From positions 62,001-126,000 of the forward strand of contig JBBPSI010000054.1 of NCBI GenBank assembly GCA_038093515.1: a stretch of 64,000 bases of DNA, read 5' to 3'. Of this stretch, positions 19,052 through 33,751 are shown piece by piece. The position numbers and the translations under genes were made by a program. The notes beneath the pieces are model-generated. The model made no database searches and was not told the origin of the DNA. It saw nothing but the letters and a program-made list of their open reading frames with translations. The stretch is from Butyriboletus loyo. Its lineage: Eukaryota; Basidiomycota; Agaricomycetes; Boletales; Boletaceae. Each line of letters starts with the position of its first letter. Within the stretch, counting starts at the first letter, position 1.

Positions 19052-20520
19052 TCGCCTACAAAGAATCCCCACGCCCTCCTCCGTTCACTTTATTGGATTC
19101 AAGGATCGCAATGTAGACCTACCGCGAGCGTTTTATCCGTGCAACCTGCTGTCGGGTTTAAGTAAAACAGGTACTGTCACACCGATTCCACATGGTGTCA
19201 CTTGGGATCTAAGATAAGATAATTAAACCCAAAAGATTTGCTTGAAGAACGGCTCATCTGAGTCCATCTACCAGTACACAATTACCCTTTCTTCGACACG
19301 CACACATTGAGGAAGGAAACACCCGTTTCGGATTCAGAATTGACAATGGTCGAATGATCGAGGATTTGGTTCAAGTCCTCTTGACAAGGAGCCCTTTCTC
19401 TATCCTTCACCCGACTTTGAAGCAGCCGACTGGAACCCATTCGAAGATCGAAACTCCTTCGAGGGGCTATATTGATGGCGCCTTGGCTCAAGGGTGCCAG
19501 TGGCCGACCGAATTAGAGCACATACTCGGTGAGCAAATAATCAGAGCACCAACCACCACCGATAGTCTATACCTTGCTGCTAGTCGCATTTATTTCCTCT
19601 GCCTTGCGGGTTAATTATCAGCTCTCTCTTTTAGTTTGCGGCCCCATTGCCGTAGCAAATGCGGCTGTCCGCACAGCACTTCAACTCCTGACGAGACCTT
19701 GTACATGCTTGACTCGACCGGGGCTAGGTATTTCTGGGGCTTGCCAGCTGCGAGTGAATAGTCAGTACGTTAACTTTGGACATATGGACTTGTAATAATG
19801 TGTTCTCTCTGACTCTGAGACGTTTGTGTCAACATAGTATCGTACCCATGATTTTCCTCGTTGAACGTCGCACGCTCCTCATAAGCGAATCAGGCGATAA
19901 AACTGAGGCTAGGCGAGTCATCATGTCTTGATTGAGACAGTCTAGGTTGTGCGGTTGTGACCCGCGCAGTTCGCGCTGCCATGCGATTGACATATGTGCG
20001 GCACCAAGGTACAGAGACGCCGTCTGCACGAAACGCGTCGTGGGCGTTGTTGGTGTGTCGTAGAGGTTTTACTCTCGGAGGCGAGTTCAAATGCACCCGA
20101 CAATACTTGAAACGTTCGACGTGGCGGGGATACCGGAGGATCATTGCGCACGCGGGCTGCCATAACGATGGGGGATTGCAGGGCGAGGTGAAGCGAGGAA
20201 CCCGAGTGGACTTCAGGTTTGTCTTTCACGCACGGTGTAGTGTTATCATGGACTCACTGTGCGATAAGGAGAAATTCGAAGGGATCAGACTCGAGAAGCC
20301 CCAACGAACATGCGTTGTTAGCCATAGAAAAAGACGAGCTAGTAATGTTTTCCGCAATGAGTGGCGGGCGTGGGAACCCTGCAGGGTCGCGTCGTTGCAA
20401 TCGAGTTGCACTAGTAGTACAACGCTCGCCGCCGTTCGTGACAGCGACGAACACATCACCGGATACCCGTTTGTATCTCCCTCATTCATAATTGGAACCT
20501 GCTGTTGACCGGCGACATCT
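19052..20520. other. Intergenic, no recognisable gene
   Basis: Open frames overlap on both strands without family motifs. The 219-aa - frame at 20226-20885 is antisense to the Ser/Pro-rich gene and is not credible. The last few hundred bases should hold that gene's promoter. Confidence 0.45.
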
Positions 20521-22288
20521 ATGCCTGTGCCCTCTGAAGCTTCTGCGCCGCGGCGGTTTTCGGTCTCGCGATCGACATCGTCCAAACGCTCTTTGCTCAG
20601 CATCGCTAAACCGCGTGCAATGTCCAACGCGAGTAACATCAGCGGGTGCACGACCGTGAAGCCGTCGTCATCCCCTACCGCGACGACGCTCAGCACCTCC
20701 ACAGTTTCCGCGACGAGCAATGTTCGCTCGCCAAACGCGACGCCCGTCCCGCCGCTCGCCGCCCTCTTGAAGCGGACGAGTGTATCTATGTCAGGCACAG
20801 CTTCACAATCGAGCCACCGGCTTCCAGTTGCAGTGACAAAGCGCGCTGACCCCACGTCGCCCTCGCCTGTTAAAGGTCGCCGCACTTCCTTGATCGGACC
20901 TCCAAGCGCGTTTGCGCGCTCCTTGTCCTCTGTGTCAACAAGTCAAAAACCGGGAAGCGTGCAGGCCACGCCTTCGCGTACGAGGATTATGTCGGAAGCC
21001 CCCACTCCCTCACGGAATGCACCAACACACATGCCTTCGAACTCTCATTCCTACTCAAATTCCCTTTCAACCGGTCCATCCGCGCTCTCTCCCATTAACC
21101 TTTCTTCCTCCGGTTCTGCTAAAAGAATGCACACGTCACGCTCAATGGGTGGGGAGAGTACTCCTTCTCGCGTTCGCACTACGAGTACGAGCGTTACCGG
21201 TGGTGTTCCGTCCAACGTTAAGCAAGCTACGCCTTCGCGGACCAACGTTCAAGGGACACCCGCAAAGTCCCCGCCGCAGATGACACCAGGGAAGTCTCCT
21301 GCTCATAGAACCCCAGGAAAATCCCCAGGATCAGCCAACCCTGCCAAGTCTCCCAAAATCACCAAAACCCCGGAGAAATCACCGCATCAAGCGCAGTTGA
21401 CACCTTCGAAATCCCATTTACTTTCCGTGGAGAAAGGACAACGTAAAGGTTCTACCGCTTCTATCGGTGGAGGTAGACATGAGCATGTGGCTGTTCTATC
21501 TGAATCACTACTAGCGCGGACGATGAGCCTGACTGGCCCTGCGAGTGTCGTTAATGGATCCGGTCCGCTCAGCCAAGTGAATGGTGCTTCGACCCTGGTG
21601 AATGCGAATGAAGGCTATCACTGGGACGACCGGGATGCGGATGACATTACGCTTGAAATGATAACCGATATTGGCGAGGAAGCCGGGGACGAGGAGGTAA
21701 GTTCGAGTTCAGGTCCTCACTATCGGCACTATTCCTCGTGTCGTAGCATGTTCCGATGAGGATGTTTATTCTCTATTCTCCCGTTCCGTATATTCATCCT
21801 GTGAGGTATCTGTTGCCAGGGGAATTTATCCCCAGCATTCTGCCGTCATTGAACTCTCTGTCTCACCGATATCTAATATGCACTATTTTGTATCTGTTCG
21901 CTCACAATACCCAAAATAGTTCGAAGGGACCTTGAACAATCTTCGGAAGATCCACCTCGCCCGCCTCACATCATACAAGCGCCTTCTCGAGCGTGCGCAA
22001 GCAAGCAGTGCAGCCCAGGCGTATGCGCTCCAAGCTGAACTGTCTATCCTCAAGGGACAAATACAATCTAATCGACATTCTCAAGGTCCAGTCGATGCTA
22101 GTGAGATTTGTGTATGTGGAGGCCGGAAAGCAAAGGGATACTGGAGTGGGTACGCAGAACATCTGGATGAGGACGAAGGGGTAGGATTGGCGAGTGCCTT
22201 GAGGGGTGATTGGAGGGGTGAGTTCGATGAAAAGGAAGTGAAAAGGGCTGTTAGGGGGTTGAAGAGGGAGGCGAGGATGAAGCTGTGA
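20521..22288 (+). CDS. Ser/Pro-rich low-complexity protein with TPGKSP-type repeats and C-terminal coiled coil
   Basis: Two exons, 20521-21696 and 21920-22288; the splice joins EAGDEE to FEGTLNNL in phase 0. The first about 390 aa are very rich in Ser, Thr, Pro and basic residues, with spaced TPSR and TPGKSP/TPAKSP/TPEKSP units (about residues 200-305). These look like disordered proline-directed kinase sites. The end is acidic (DDRDADDITLEMITDIGEEA), followed by a helical segment (LRKIHLARLTSYKRLLERAQ, ALQAELSILKGQ) and a basic C-terminus. I do not recognise the family. The composition suggests a phospho-regulated scaffold or cytoskeleton-associated protein, which is inference only. Reading through the intron would instead give a stop at 21757. 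Confidence 0.7.
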
Positions 22289-22395
22289 GTGCCTCACTAT
22301 ATATCTTGCGTTGCGCATTGGCGTATATATATGCGTCTTTGGGTCATGGCTACGAGCCAAATGCTTCATTTCTATTCCTTTATCGTCCGTAACCA

Positions 22396-25111
22396 TGCTG
22401 ACCACTGCACTCGACGCCTCCACAGAATTGGTTTGATCTTAGATTGTGGGTGGATCTCATTCAGCCTAACATGTCGTACTGATGAACTATCCTCTGAATT
22501 GTTACATCACCATAAACACATATATCTGCGCAACTGGTCGTTGTCTCCGCTTGTCACTGACCTTCATTCGCACTTCTGTTATTTCCTGTAGCCCTATTAC
22601 CGGGAGATATTCCCCTGCAAATCCTCCTCTTGCAGAAATACCTCAGGTCGACATTTGACATAGTGGGTACGCTAGCGCCAGAGCTAGCACTACGGATCCT
22701 TAGAGAACTGAGCGTCAAGGAGGTTGTCAAAGCTGGTTTGGTGAGTGGTGATTTCAGGCATTCTGGTTTGGTGGATGAATCCGACTTTTGTCGAGCCGAA
22801 CTGTTATAATTATTTGGTGGAGATCCATCGGGGAACTGACGTGAACGTGGCGCTTAGGTGTCAAAGAAATGGTTTGCAGCGACGAGACATCCTGCGTTGT
22901 GGCGTTGGCACTGTCTACAGTTGACGGCAAATGATCCCGTGCCAATCAGAGCACCTGACACCCCTGAAGGATGGTATGTACATTTGATCCCTCGTTCTCA
23001 GTTCTTGCTAAAGGTAAGGTCAACCATATCGATGTCGCATCAGGTTTCCTTTGTATCGCTCATTGCACCACCGCGAATCCAATTTTGCGAATGCCTTACC
23101 TCAAAGCGTCAGGTTTCTGAATGGACATACCAACTTTTGCACAACATTGCTCTTAAGAGGTGTGTACCATTCTTGTCAAAGTGTGGTATTCGTTTCATTC
23201 CAGGTGCCATGTTTTCAGGCAAGCGACTCATCTCGGGATCTTATGATGAAACCATCCGCTTCTGGGACATAGAAACCGGCGAGATGAAGAAATGCCTACA
23301 GGTGAAGAAACCAGTTAGTTGTGTGGATTTCTTGGCAGAGGAGGGTACGGTTTATGCTCGTATTTTTCTCGATCTCTTCCCTCATCCTTGCACACAGAGG
23401 TATTCGTTGTTGGATTCCATGACGTCGGGTAGGTTATTATGTTCGTATGATGAGCAGGCACTGAGAACGCTGTCAAAGACGCGTCCACTTGTTCTCCTCG
23501 GTCACCTTCACACCCCTACAACAGCTGGCCGGTCACCTGAACGGAATTCGTGCTGTTGCTCTCTCGTCGCGTAACCTCGTCAGCGCCGGAGCAGACAAGG
23601 CTCTGGTTTGTTGGGATTGGCGGGCAGGAACAAAGATTGTGCGGTTTGGTCAACAAACGACCGTCAATATTGGTGTGCAGATCGTTGGATCTTCTGGTGC
23701 CACGGATGAAGGCGAGAGAGTAGTCAGTGTGACTATCGATGGTATCGTCAGGGTGTTCTCGATCAGTTGAGCTTCTCTTTTGGCGGCTTCCACTGAAAGT
23801 GGCTAATCTATATATCGTAGAACGGAGAGAGATGGTCTCCCAGTTTAAACTCTCTGAGTTGGGAGGGGGTGATCCTGTTCTGAATGCTAGGCTGCATAAC
23901 GTTGGCGCAGCGCCGAATAATATGCTTCAATGGTTCGCAGCCAAAGGTACCCAAATGACGGTAGGTATTTGTTTAATTTTGTACCTTTTCCTTCTCAAAT
24001 GACCTGCACAGTGCGCCACGAAATCGGTTATTCTCCACTTGCAATGGAATGAAGACGAGGGGAAGCCTTTGACTACTGAAGGCAGCGTAACGTCCCCTAC
24101 AAGCAGTAGCGCACGGTTGTCGCTATCTTCCCCAACACCGCCATCCAATCTTGCACGTAGCACCACTGACCCACGCTCTCGCGCACTTCCACCGCTCTCG
24201 TGGTCGACGTCGTCACTTGCAACTCCTCAGCGTCGACAGTCGAGTCTTGGAATTTCTGTCAGCTCTACGAGTGCTCCGAGGAGTCGTCTTTCTCTAGCCA
24301 CGACTGGCACGCCTCTATCTTCATTGCTCTCTCCCTTACCCCGCTCAGGGACTCCATTGTCCCCGCTGAGTAGTGGAGCTATCGGTGCCGAGGGATTTGC
24401 TATTAGGTTTGGACGTGCTGCTATCTTGACGGCTCCACCGAAACTCGTTGCGGTGGTGGAGACACCAGACGTTGCTGTCGGTGCGGTCGACCCAAGGAAG
24501 AGAAGAGTAGTCACTGCAACCAGATTCAGTTCTAGGGTAGGAGCTGATCGAAGGGTAAGTGGTGTAGATTTTTTGGATCGATTGATCTTCTAAATTTTGG
24601 ATAGGTTTTGATGTCAACTCACGAAAAGAAGGATAACATCTCCGAGTTTGAGCCTACCGAAAATTATAACGGCAAGGATGATAGATTCACATTGGATCAC
24701 CTCAATCGTTCGCTTTCAAGCCCAGAGCCAGGCGTGGACATTGATGCGAATATCATCCCCCTTTCCGGAGCATGGGCAGCGCTTGCTCACGTCAATAGGA
24801 ATTCCGCGGACACGGCCTCGATAAAGGGACTATTGGGTGCTTTGCCCAGCAAGTTCACGGGTCTCGCAACACCTGAGAAGAACCCTATGTCGATGCAATT
24901 GAGCCATGAAGAAGTTGTCGTGGGCTGTGCGGACGGCACTATCTAGTAAGTGCGGTATGGTAGGGCGAGCTTAGAACAAGATATTGATTCACCGTGGCAT
25001 TGTAGTGTCATGAAATTCGTTGGCCACGAATATCAGGAGAAATCCGCTCGATCGGACGACGCCCAAGAGGACGAGGAAGCGGTTGACTCTACGGACGACC
25101 TTGACGCATAA
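22396..25111 (+). CDS. F-box / WD40 repeat protein
   Basis: Likely substrate receptor of an SCF ubiquitin ligase. The F-box is [40 protein letters not shown] (about 22.66-22.93 kb). WD40 repeats follow: [48 protein letters not shown] (assembled across an intron), [32 protein letters not shown], and [14 protein letters not shown] Ser/Pro-rich insert follows (about 24.07-24.55 kb), then an acidic C-terminus with a last repeat-like segment ([23 protein letters not shown]). Stop TAA 25109-25111. The first exon is uncertain: an ATG at 22396 is plausible but its splice phase does not fit neatly, so the true start may differ. Resembles Pof/Cdc4/Fbw7-like proteins; substrate unknown. Confidence 0.75.
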
Positions 25112-25514
25112 GCTGATGTCTTCGTGAGCACGTTACCCTCGCCGACTCCAACCCAGGATCCATCCATCCACAGTGTATTTTGATAACCAGCACAAGGACT
25201 GTTGCATCCACTTCGCATTCTCCCTGCCGTTAGAGCACAATAATATCCAACTCACACTCACTCGTTTACTACTCTACGTTCATTCAGATTCCTAGTTGAC
25301 TACCTACATTTGCCATATCCCATCCGTATCGTGATGTTACCCCAGGTACTTCAAACACAGTTTACCTAGTAGCTTACATAAGCAAACACAGTTCATTGTG
25401 ACCCATCGCCGACCACGGGCGGCATAGAGTTGGGGCCGGTTCAACGACCTCACCATCAACCATCTTGTCTGGATACTACTGGGTGACAGTTCCTCACTAC
25501 GTTTTCCCGGAAGT

Positions 25515-28500
25515 ATGTCCTCTGACAACGACTCCGGTGTTAACGACGTCGTGTCGGAACGCGAAACTCAATTCGTTCCCCGGTCGGATGATGAAGAAGT
25601 GCTTTGGGATGTCCAGGAGATCACTGCGGAGCGTGGCAAGAAATACAAGGTTAAATGGGCTGGGATCGACCCGGCCACTGAGAAACCGTGGGCACAGTCT
25701 TGGGTCGCGAAACATGACTGTACTGACAAACTGGTGGCCGAGTGGAAGGTGAAGAACAAGAAGAGACTCGTGTCGGGAAAGAAACGCGGTGCGTGGTGTC
25801 TTCTTTCCTTGATATCCAGGCCGTCTGGCGTGGTTCGGAATTCTGAATTGAACGCTGAACGCTGACAACGGACCTCCATGTGCGCGGGGGGATGTAGGTC
25901 GTCCGAGTACGATGTCGCGAACATCTGCTTCGTCCAAACGTGCAGGCTCTTCTTCGTCGGGGAAGAAGACGCGACCTTTGACGTCCGAAGCAACGTCCTC
26001 GCGTTTGGACTCGGTCGAGCAACCCCTCTCATCACCACTGAAGAAGCCCACTACTAAACGCAAGCGACAGTCTGAGACCCCTGCGACGACGTCGAGTGGT
26101 GCAGTACAGGCTGACGAGCAAAACGAGTTGTCCAGACCGCGCAAGAAGCAGAGAACGGAATTCGAGACGGTGCTATCGCCAATTTCAATTTCCTCTGACG
26201 AGGATAGAGACGCTCTGCTTGGGCCTAAGGCCTGGGATCTACAGAAGAAAGTGCTTCCGAAAAACAGTGCCGCGTCGTTGGATGAGGATGACGACTCGCC
26301 GCCTAAAGCCAAGGGCAAGTCTGTGCGTCGTTCGGATGCGCGTTCAGCAGGTACCGCTGCCAGCTCGAGAGCGTCTGGCATACGAGCGAAGTCAGGATTA
26401 CCTCGTTCCAAGACGAAGACGAAGACCGTTCCCCGACGCAAGGAGCGTGTCGCTGACGCCGATGCACTATCGGATGTATCTCAGGACGAGGAACCTCGAC
26501 CGTCTAAATCCAAGAAAAAGTCAACGTCAAAGCAGAAATCACCCTCGGAACAAAACTATGAACTATCCGAGAAAGAGGTGGACTCAGCAGTTTCTCATAT
26601 TAAAACTACGCCTCCTCGACGTCTTATACAGCTCGGGGAGATGCGCCCAAAGCTCATACTTTCACATACCAAACCCCGGGAGGACGATTCTGAAGAAGAA
26701 CACGTTCCCGGAGAAGAATCTACAGGTCATCCTTGCGATGAGGCCTCTCCCTCTGTGTTAATGCAGCAAGATGCGGTCAACAACCATAATTCAACCCCAT
26801 CTCCCCCGCATATATCCATACCCCAGGTGCTTCTGAGCGCACGTCCAGGCAATCCCGATCTTTCTCCAGGAACTAGAGCGCGACTTGAGCTATTTGATCG
26901 AATGATGAACGATCCATCGCCGCCTGACGCAACAACTTCCCCAGATGATGTACCCAAATGCGTGCCGGATGAGGCTTACATCAACTACGACACCCATGAC
27001 GACTTCAACACCCATGACCTATTTCGTCCGCTTAGTCCATCCCCGTCAAAGTCTAAACCGAAACACTCAAAACTGAGCACGCCTAATGGACTCGTTGTCC
27101 CCGAGACCGAATCATCAGGAAATTCGCAAAGCCAATCACAGCCGTTGCTCCAGCTTCCTCCGTCCCAACCACCACCAACGCACGAGAAATCCCCACCTAA
27201 ACCGATTGATCTGCCTACCATTGCTGTCATCACCGCCTCTGTCACATCTTCGTCTGTTTCGCCGCGGGATCTCTTCCCACCACTCGAAAGGCTCCCGCCG
27301 CATACAAATCATCGAGTAAAAAGGCAGATATTCAAGCCTGTACCCCAGATATCTCCCGACACATTCCGTTCGACGATCAATCCACGTTCGCTTGTTACTG
27401 ATTCTGAAGCACCTCCAAGCTCGATCGAGAGTTTCACGTCCCCGAAGCGGGTAGAAAAAGGAAAGCAAAGAGCGGTTGACGACGATCAACTTCAGAGCAG
27501 TTTATCCGAAGAGGAAGGGGTCAATGTACGCCGGAAAAGATTGGCGCAGCGGAAAATAACCGATTCAGAACTGAAGAAGAGGGGCAAGGAGCTTTTTGAT
27601 CAAGTTCAGCTTGCGCGAGAGGCAGGGCAACAGAAGAAACAGAAAGTAAAACGATTGAAGATCGTCAATGGTATTGTCAACGGGACAGTTTCTTCACCGC
27701 CAAAAGGTTCGCCCCTCCCCTCCATTAGCGGACTCGAAAACACTTTGCCAATGCGATGGGAGGACATGGTGGATCTGAGTGGAGGTGCGAATAGTACGAC
27801 TTTGGATACGCCGGTGCACAGCGAGGTGAAACCGCTAAGCGAAGAAGATAGGGAACGTTTGCGGATCGAGCTTCGCCAAGAAGAAGAGGAAAATACGCAA
27901 GAGGCAATGGGCTCTTACCCACTCCCTCCCGTGAAGAAATCTGAAGTTGTGGATAGCGGAAATACGCAAATGCCACCCCCCAAGTCCCCCAAGGTGATTT
28001 ACATTGCGTGAAGCTATTGTTCAGCATGATTGACGTATCATTCAGAACTCTCCGTTCAACGGACAAATTGAGGATATTGACCACGTCGAACAACCCTCTA
28101 CAGACCTCCAACTAGCTAGTGTTATCGTTCAGGCTAGCCAGGAACGACACGAAGACACGGATACTGAGCCTTTGCCGGCCAATCAATCAGCGAGTTCTCC
28201 GCCTTGTCCCATCCCCGAAATTTTGGTGCGTCAGTTGCTGTCCTATATGGATTCACGTTCACGCCAATATACTGGTTCAGACTGACTCACCAAAGCGGAG
28301 GCTTGGCGAAGCTCTATCATTGCTCAACGTCAAGTCAGAAGAGATTCAGCGCCTCGAGCGGGAATTGGCGGATGAGCGCACAAACCTGCAAGGTTTGAAG
28401 GTAGAACTGGCTGAACTCCGACAATCCTCGGAGTCGACAGGCCGTGTTCACGTTGCTTGGGAGGCGGAGCGCGCTCAGTGGACCCAAGAAAGATCCAAGT

Positions 28501-29731
28501 GGGAGAACGATTTCTCAGAGTGGCAGACACAACGTAAGGAGATGTCCGAAGAAAGAGCGAGTCTCTCCGCGCGCGTGGCTGAGCTATCGGACGCAGTGGC
28601 ACGAGCCGAAGAAGCCAGGGTCAAGCTGTTGGAATTCGAAACCGAACGCGATGCTTGGACAAAGGAACGTGATGGTATGCTAAACGACATAACGCTACGA
28701 TCGGAAGAATTGGCCGTACTCACCAAAGTCCGCGGGGAGTATGACCAGGGCCGGTTAAAGTGGGAGATAGAAAGGGCTTCGTGGGTCGAGGAAAAGGCTA
28801 GATGGGATACCGAGCGTGCGACGCTACAGGAGAAGCAAGAAGCCTTGTTACGTTCTGTCGACGAACTCACGCTCAAAGTTAACTCAATGGCAACCGCTAA
28901 AGCTTCTGCGGAGAATGATCGAGACTTTTTCCGTGAACAATATGCGCAGGCCTCCGGATTCGTTGGTTCCGTTCGCGAAGAGAACATGGAGATTTCGAAG
29001 AGGGTGAAAATAGCCGAGGGACAGGCACAAGCAGGAGTTGCAGCGATTAAGGCATTCTTCGAGGTATTTTTCCTTGACTGGGTAGCTTGTGTCGATGTGC
29101 ACTCACTGGCGTCTTGAAGGGTCGTATTAAGGCTCTACAAGCTGATGTAGACCGTTGGAAAGGGTTGACTGAGCTCTTGCAAGAAAAGGACAAACGGACC
29201 AACGATGAACTCCGTCTACGAGCTGCACAAGCACCTGAGCTCCGAGATCTTTGTGGTCGCCTCGACGCGGAAAACAAGTCCCTTAAAGTCGATGTCTGGA
29301 AACTCCAATATGCCCAACAACGTAGTGCTGTCAAGCGAAAGAAATTTTATCACGAGATCTTTGCGCTCAAGAAGGAGAGGGCATCCCTCAGGTCAAAGAT
29401 ATCACAGTTGGTGAAATTGGCCGACAGTGGTACCCAGGAACCTTGCCACTCCGCTCCCGCTCCACCGATTCTCGAAGATCCTGAAAGCATGGATCCTAAT
29501 GATATGGAAATTTCGCCGGATCCGACGCCTCAGTCGTCGGACGTCGGCTTTGATGAACTGTTCCCGTGCATGTGGCGTCCACAGTGGAGGGATCAATGCC
29601 AACAAATCTTTGATACCAAAGAGGTGCGACTTTACTCAACCTGTGAATTTAATCCATGGACCGCTCATGACGGTATGTAGGATCTCGAAAGACATATGCA
29701 AGATCATTTTCGTGACTTGCTGACCCAATAG
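25515..29731 (+). CDS. Chromodomain / AT-hook / coiled-coil nuclear protein with C-terminal C2H2-like finger
   Basis: I read this as one gene. Exon 1 (25515-25788) encodes a chromodomain-like module (EEVLWDVQEITAERGKKYKV, KWAGIDP, WAQSWVAKHDC). The 25789-25897 intron splits an AT-hook, rejoined as KKRGRPSTMSR. Exon 2 (25898 to about 27990) is a long disordered Ser/Pro/Lys-rich region. Short phase-0 introns lead to NSPFNGQIEDIDHVEQ and then TDSPKRRLGEALSLLN. A long coiled coil follows (about 28.3-29.4 kb; many WExER/WTxER heptads). The last exon joins CMWRPQWRDQCQQIFDTKE to DLERHMQDHF, giving a C2H2-like zinc finger. Stop TAG 29729-29731. Probably binds chromatin (histone reader plus DNA hook); target unknown. 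If a splice is wrong it could be two genes (25515-28011 and about 28119-29731). Confidence 0.7.
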
Positions 29732-29819
29732 TATGTAGCTGGAAAGTTTTTGCATAACTCCGTACCATGCTTTTCTCCATCGTCTGTATAATAGCTGTAA
29801 CTTGATTCATTGGGGACTC

Positions 29820-30180
29820 CAGGTTTTCCGGAACGGATTGCAATTAGTGACCAGGGACATACGATGGAGTCTTGTCTGTGGCCTATTCCCTTAATTATAT
29901 CCACTGATCAAGTGTCTGGCTCTGCAGACAAGACCATCAGGTTCGGAATGCTACCACTGATCAATGTGGCACTGCTGGATCCAATTTTTGATGGGCATAC
30001 AGACCGCTGATGGTAACGTGCACATTAATGTCTGCAGCTCTCAGCATCGTTGATGGGACCACCAGATATTGGCATGCCGCCCCTGGTCAACGTGTAGCAT
30101 TCAAACAATGATTCAGGGGGCACACAGATCCTGTTCAAGTCGTGGTTTCATCGTCTCACGTATATTTTTGGCGTCCGAAA
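29820..30180 (+). pseudogene. Remnant of a WD40 (NLR/NWD-type) repeat tail
   Basis: Two decayed WD40 units can be read. One is QGHTMESCLW..VSGSADKTIRFG..PIFDGHTD (about 29.85-30.01 kb). The other is VDGTTRYWHAAPGQRVAF..FRGHTDPVQVVV (about 30.05-30.16 kb), in another frame with stops. The SGSADKTIR and GHTDPVQ signatures are typical of the C-terminal repeats of fungal NACHT/WD40 proteins. No NACHT or N-terminal effector domain is nearby, so this is an orphan fragment. Confidence 0.5.
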
Positions 30181-32978
<2,798 letters not shown>

Positions 32979-33751
32979 GTTTTTGGATGACAAGGAAGAA
33001 ACCGTCTTAATTTTGCTAAGCCGGCGAGAAACGTGTGACAAAGGTCACGTGAATTCTTATAAAATGTGACAACGGCCCGCCTCCCGTTGCAGTGCGCACT
33101 GCCGATCTTTGTGAACCCATGTCGATAAAAATACCTTTGCCACATCAGAGATGGTTAATAGTCGTTTCATATAACTTCACGCCATGAGAAGTCGATTGAA
33201 TTCGATGTCACTCCCGCAATGGGTGATTTGAAGTAGGTGAGTAGTCGTTTGGCGGCAGAGGGCGATAAGTATTTCTCTTCTCAAGTAGTCTGAAACTAGG
33301 CAGGATGTGATGCACATCAAACCAGGTACTGGAGAGAACAGCCTCTACCAGCCATGAACACACGGGTACTGCACAGGCTCCAGGTTTGCGTGACATGTAT
33401 TTAGATCGGTGCCATTGTTCACTGTGCGCCCCACTCTCGTTTCACGTCTTCGGGTAAGACTTTTATTTAATTCATTATGACGTTCTTTGCGTCCGGCGGT
33501 TCATTCCATTCGCTTCCTCCAATATCCCGGAATGCTGCCGGGCACAGTCCTTTCAGTACCGCGTGCATGGAGCATTTTCTACATATCACGGGCGAAGTGG
33601 TACGTCCTATGATGCTCATGGGTGTACCCTCCTCTCACCACCCGAAAGACTAATCCAGTACTTCTTGGTATGCCCTGCCTCCGCTCCCTTGGACCAGTAG
33701 TCTTAGCTGACTTTTCTATATAGAAAATTTCATCATAGAACATTCCATGGT
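32979..33751. other. Intergenic between divergent genes
   Basis: Contains the promoter of the - strand E3 gene near 33.0 kb. It may also contain unrecognisable remains of the missing adenylation-domain exons of the NRPS-like gene to the right. I could not read any A3-type core motif in any frame here. Confidence 0.45.

Noticed and set aside
18264..19217. Several open frames (60-148 aa) with repeating residues
   Set aside because: They follow the tandem DNA repeat and change frame with monomer length (77, 81, 61, 80), so they are not conserved coding repeats.
19360..19380. GGTTCAAGTCC-like box suggesting a tRNA
   Set aside because: No matching A box or acceptor stem could be paired around it. 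The same holds for similar words near 49.58 and 58.05 kb.
20226..20885. 219-aa open frame on the - strand
   Set aside because: It lies antisense to the Ser/Pro-rich gene and its upstream region, has no motif, and is explained by the codon bias of the + strand gene.
25497..26441. 314-aa open frame on the - strand
   Set aside because: Antisense shadow of the chromodomain/AT-hook gene. The + strand has recognisable domains and consistent splice sites.
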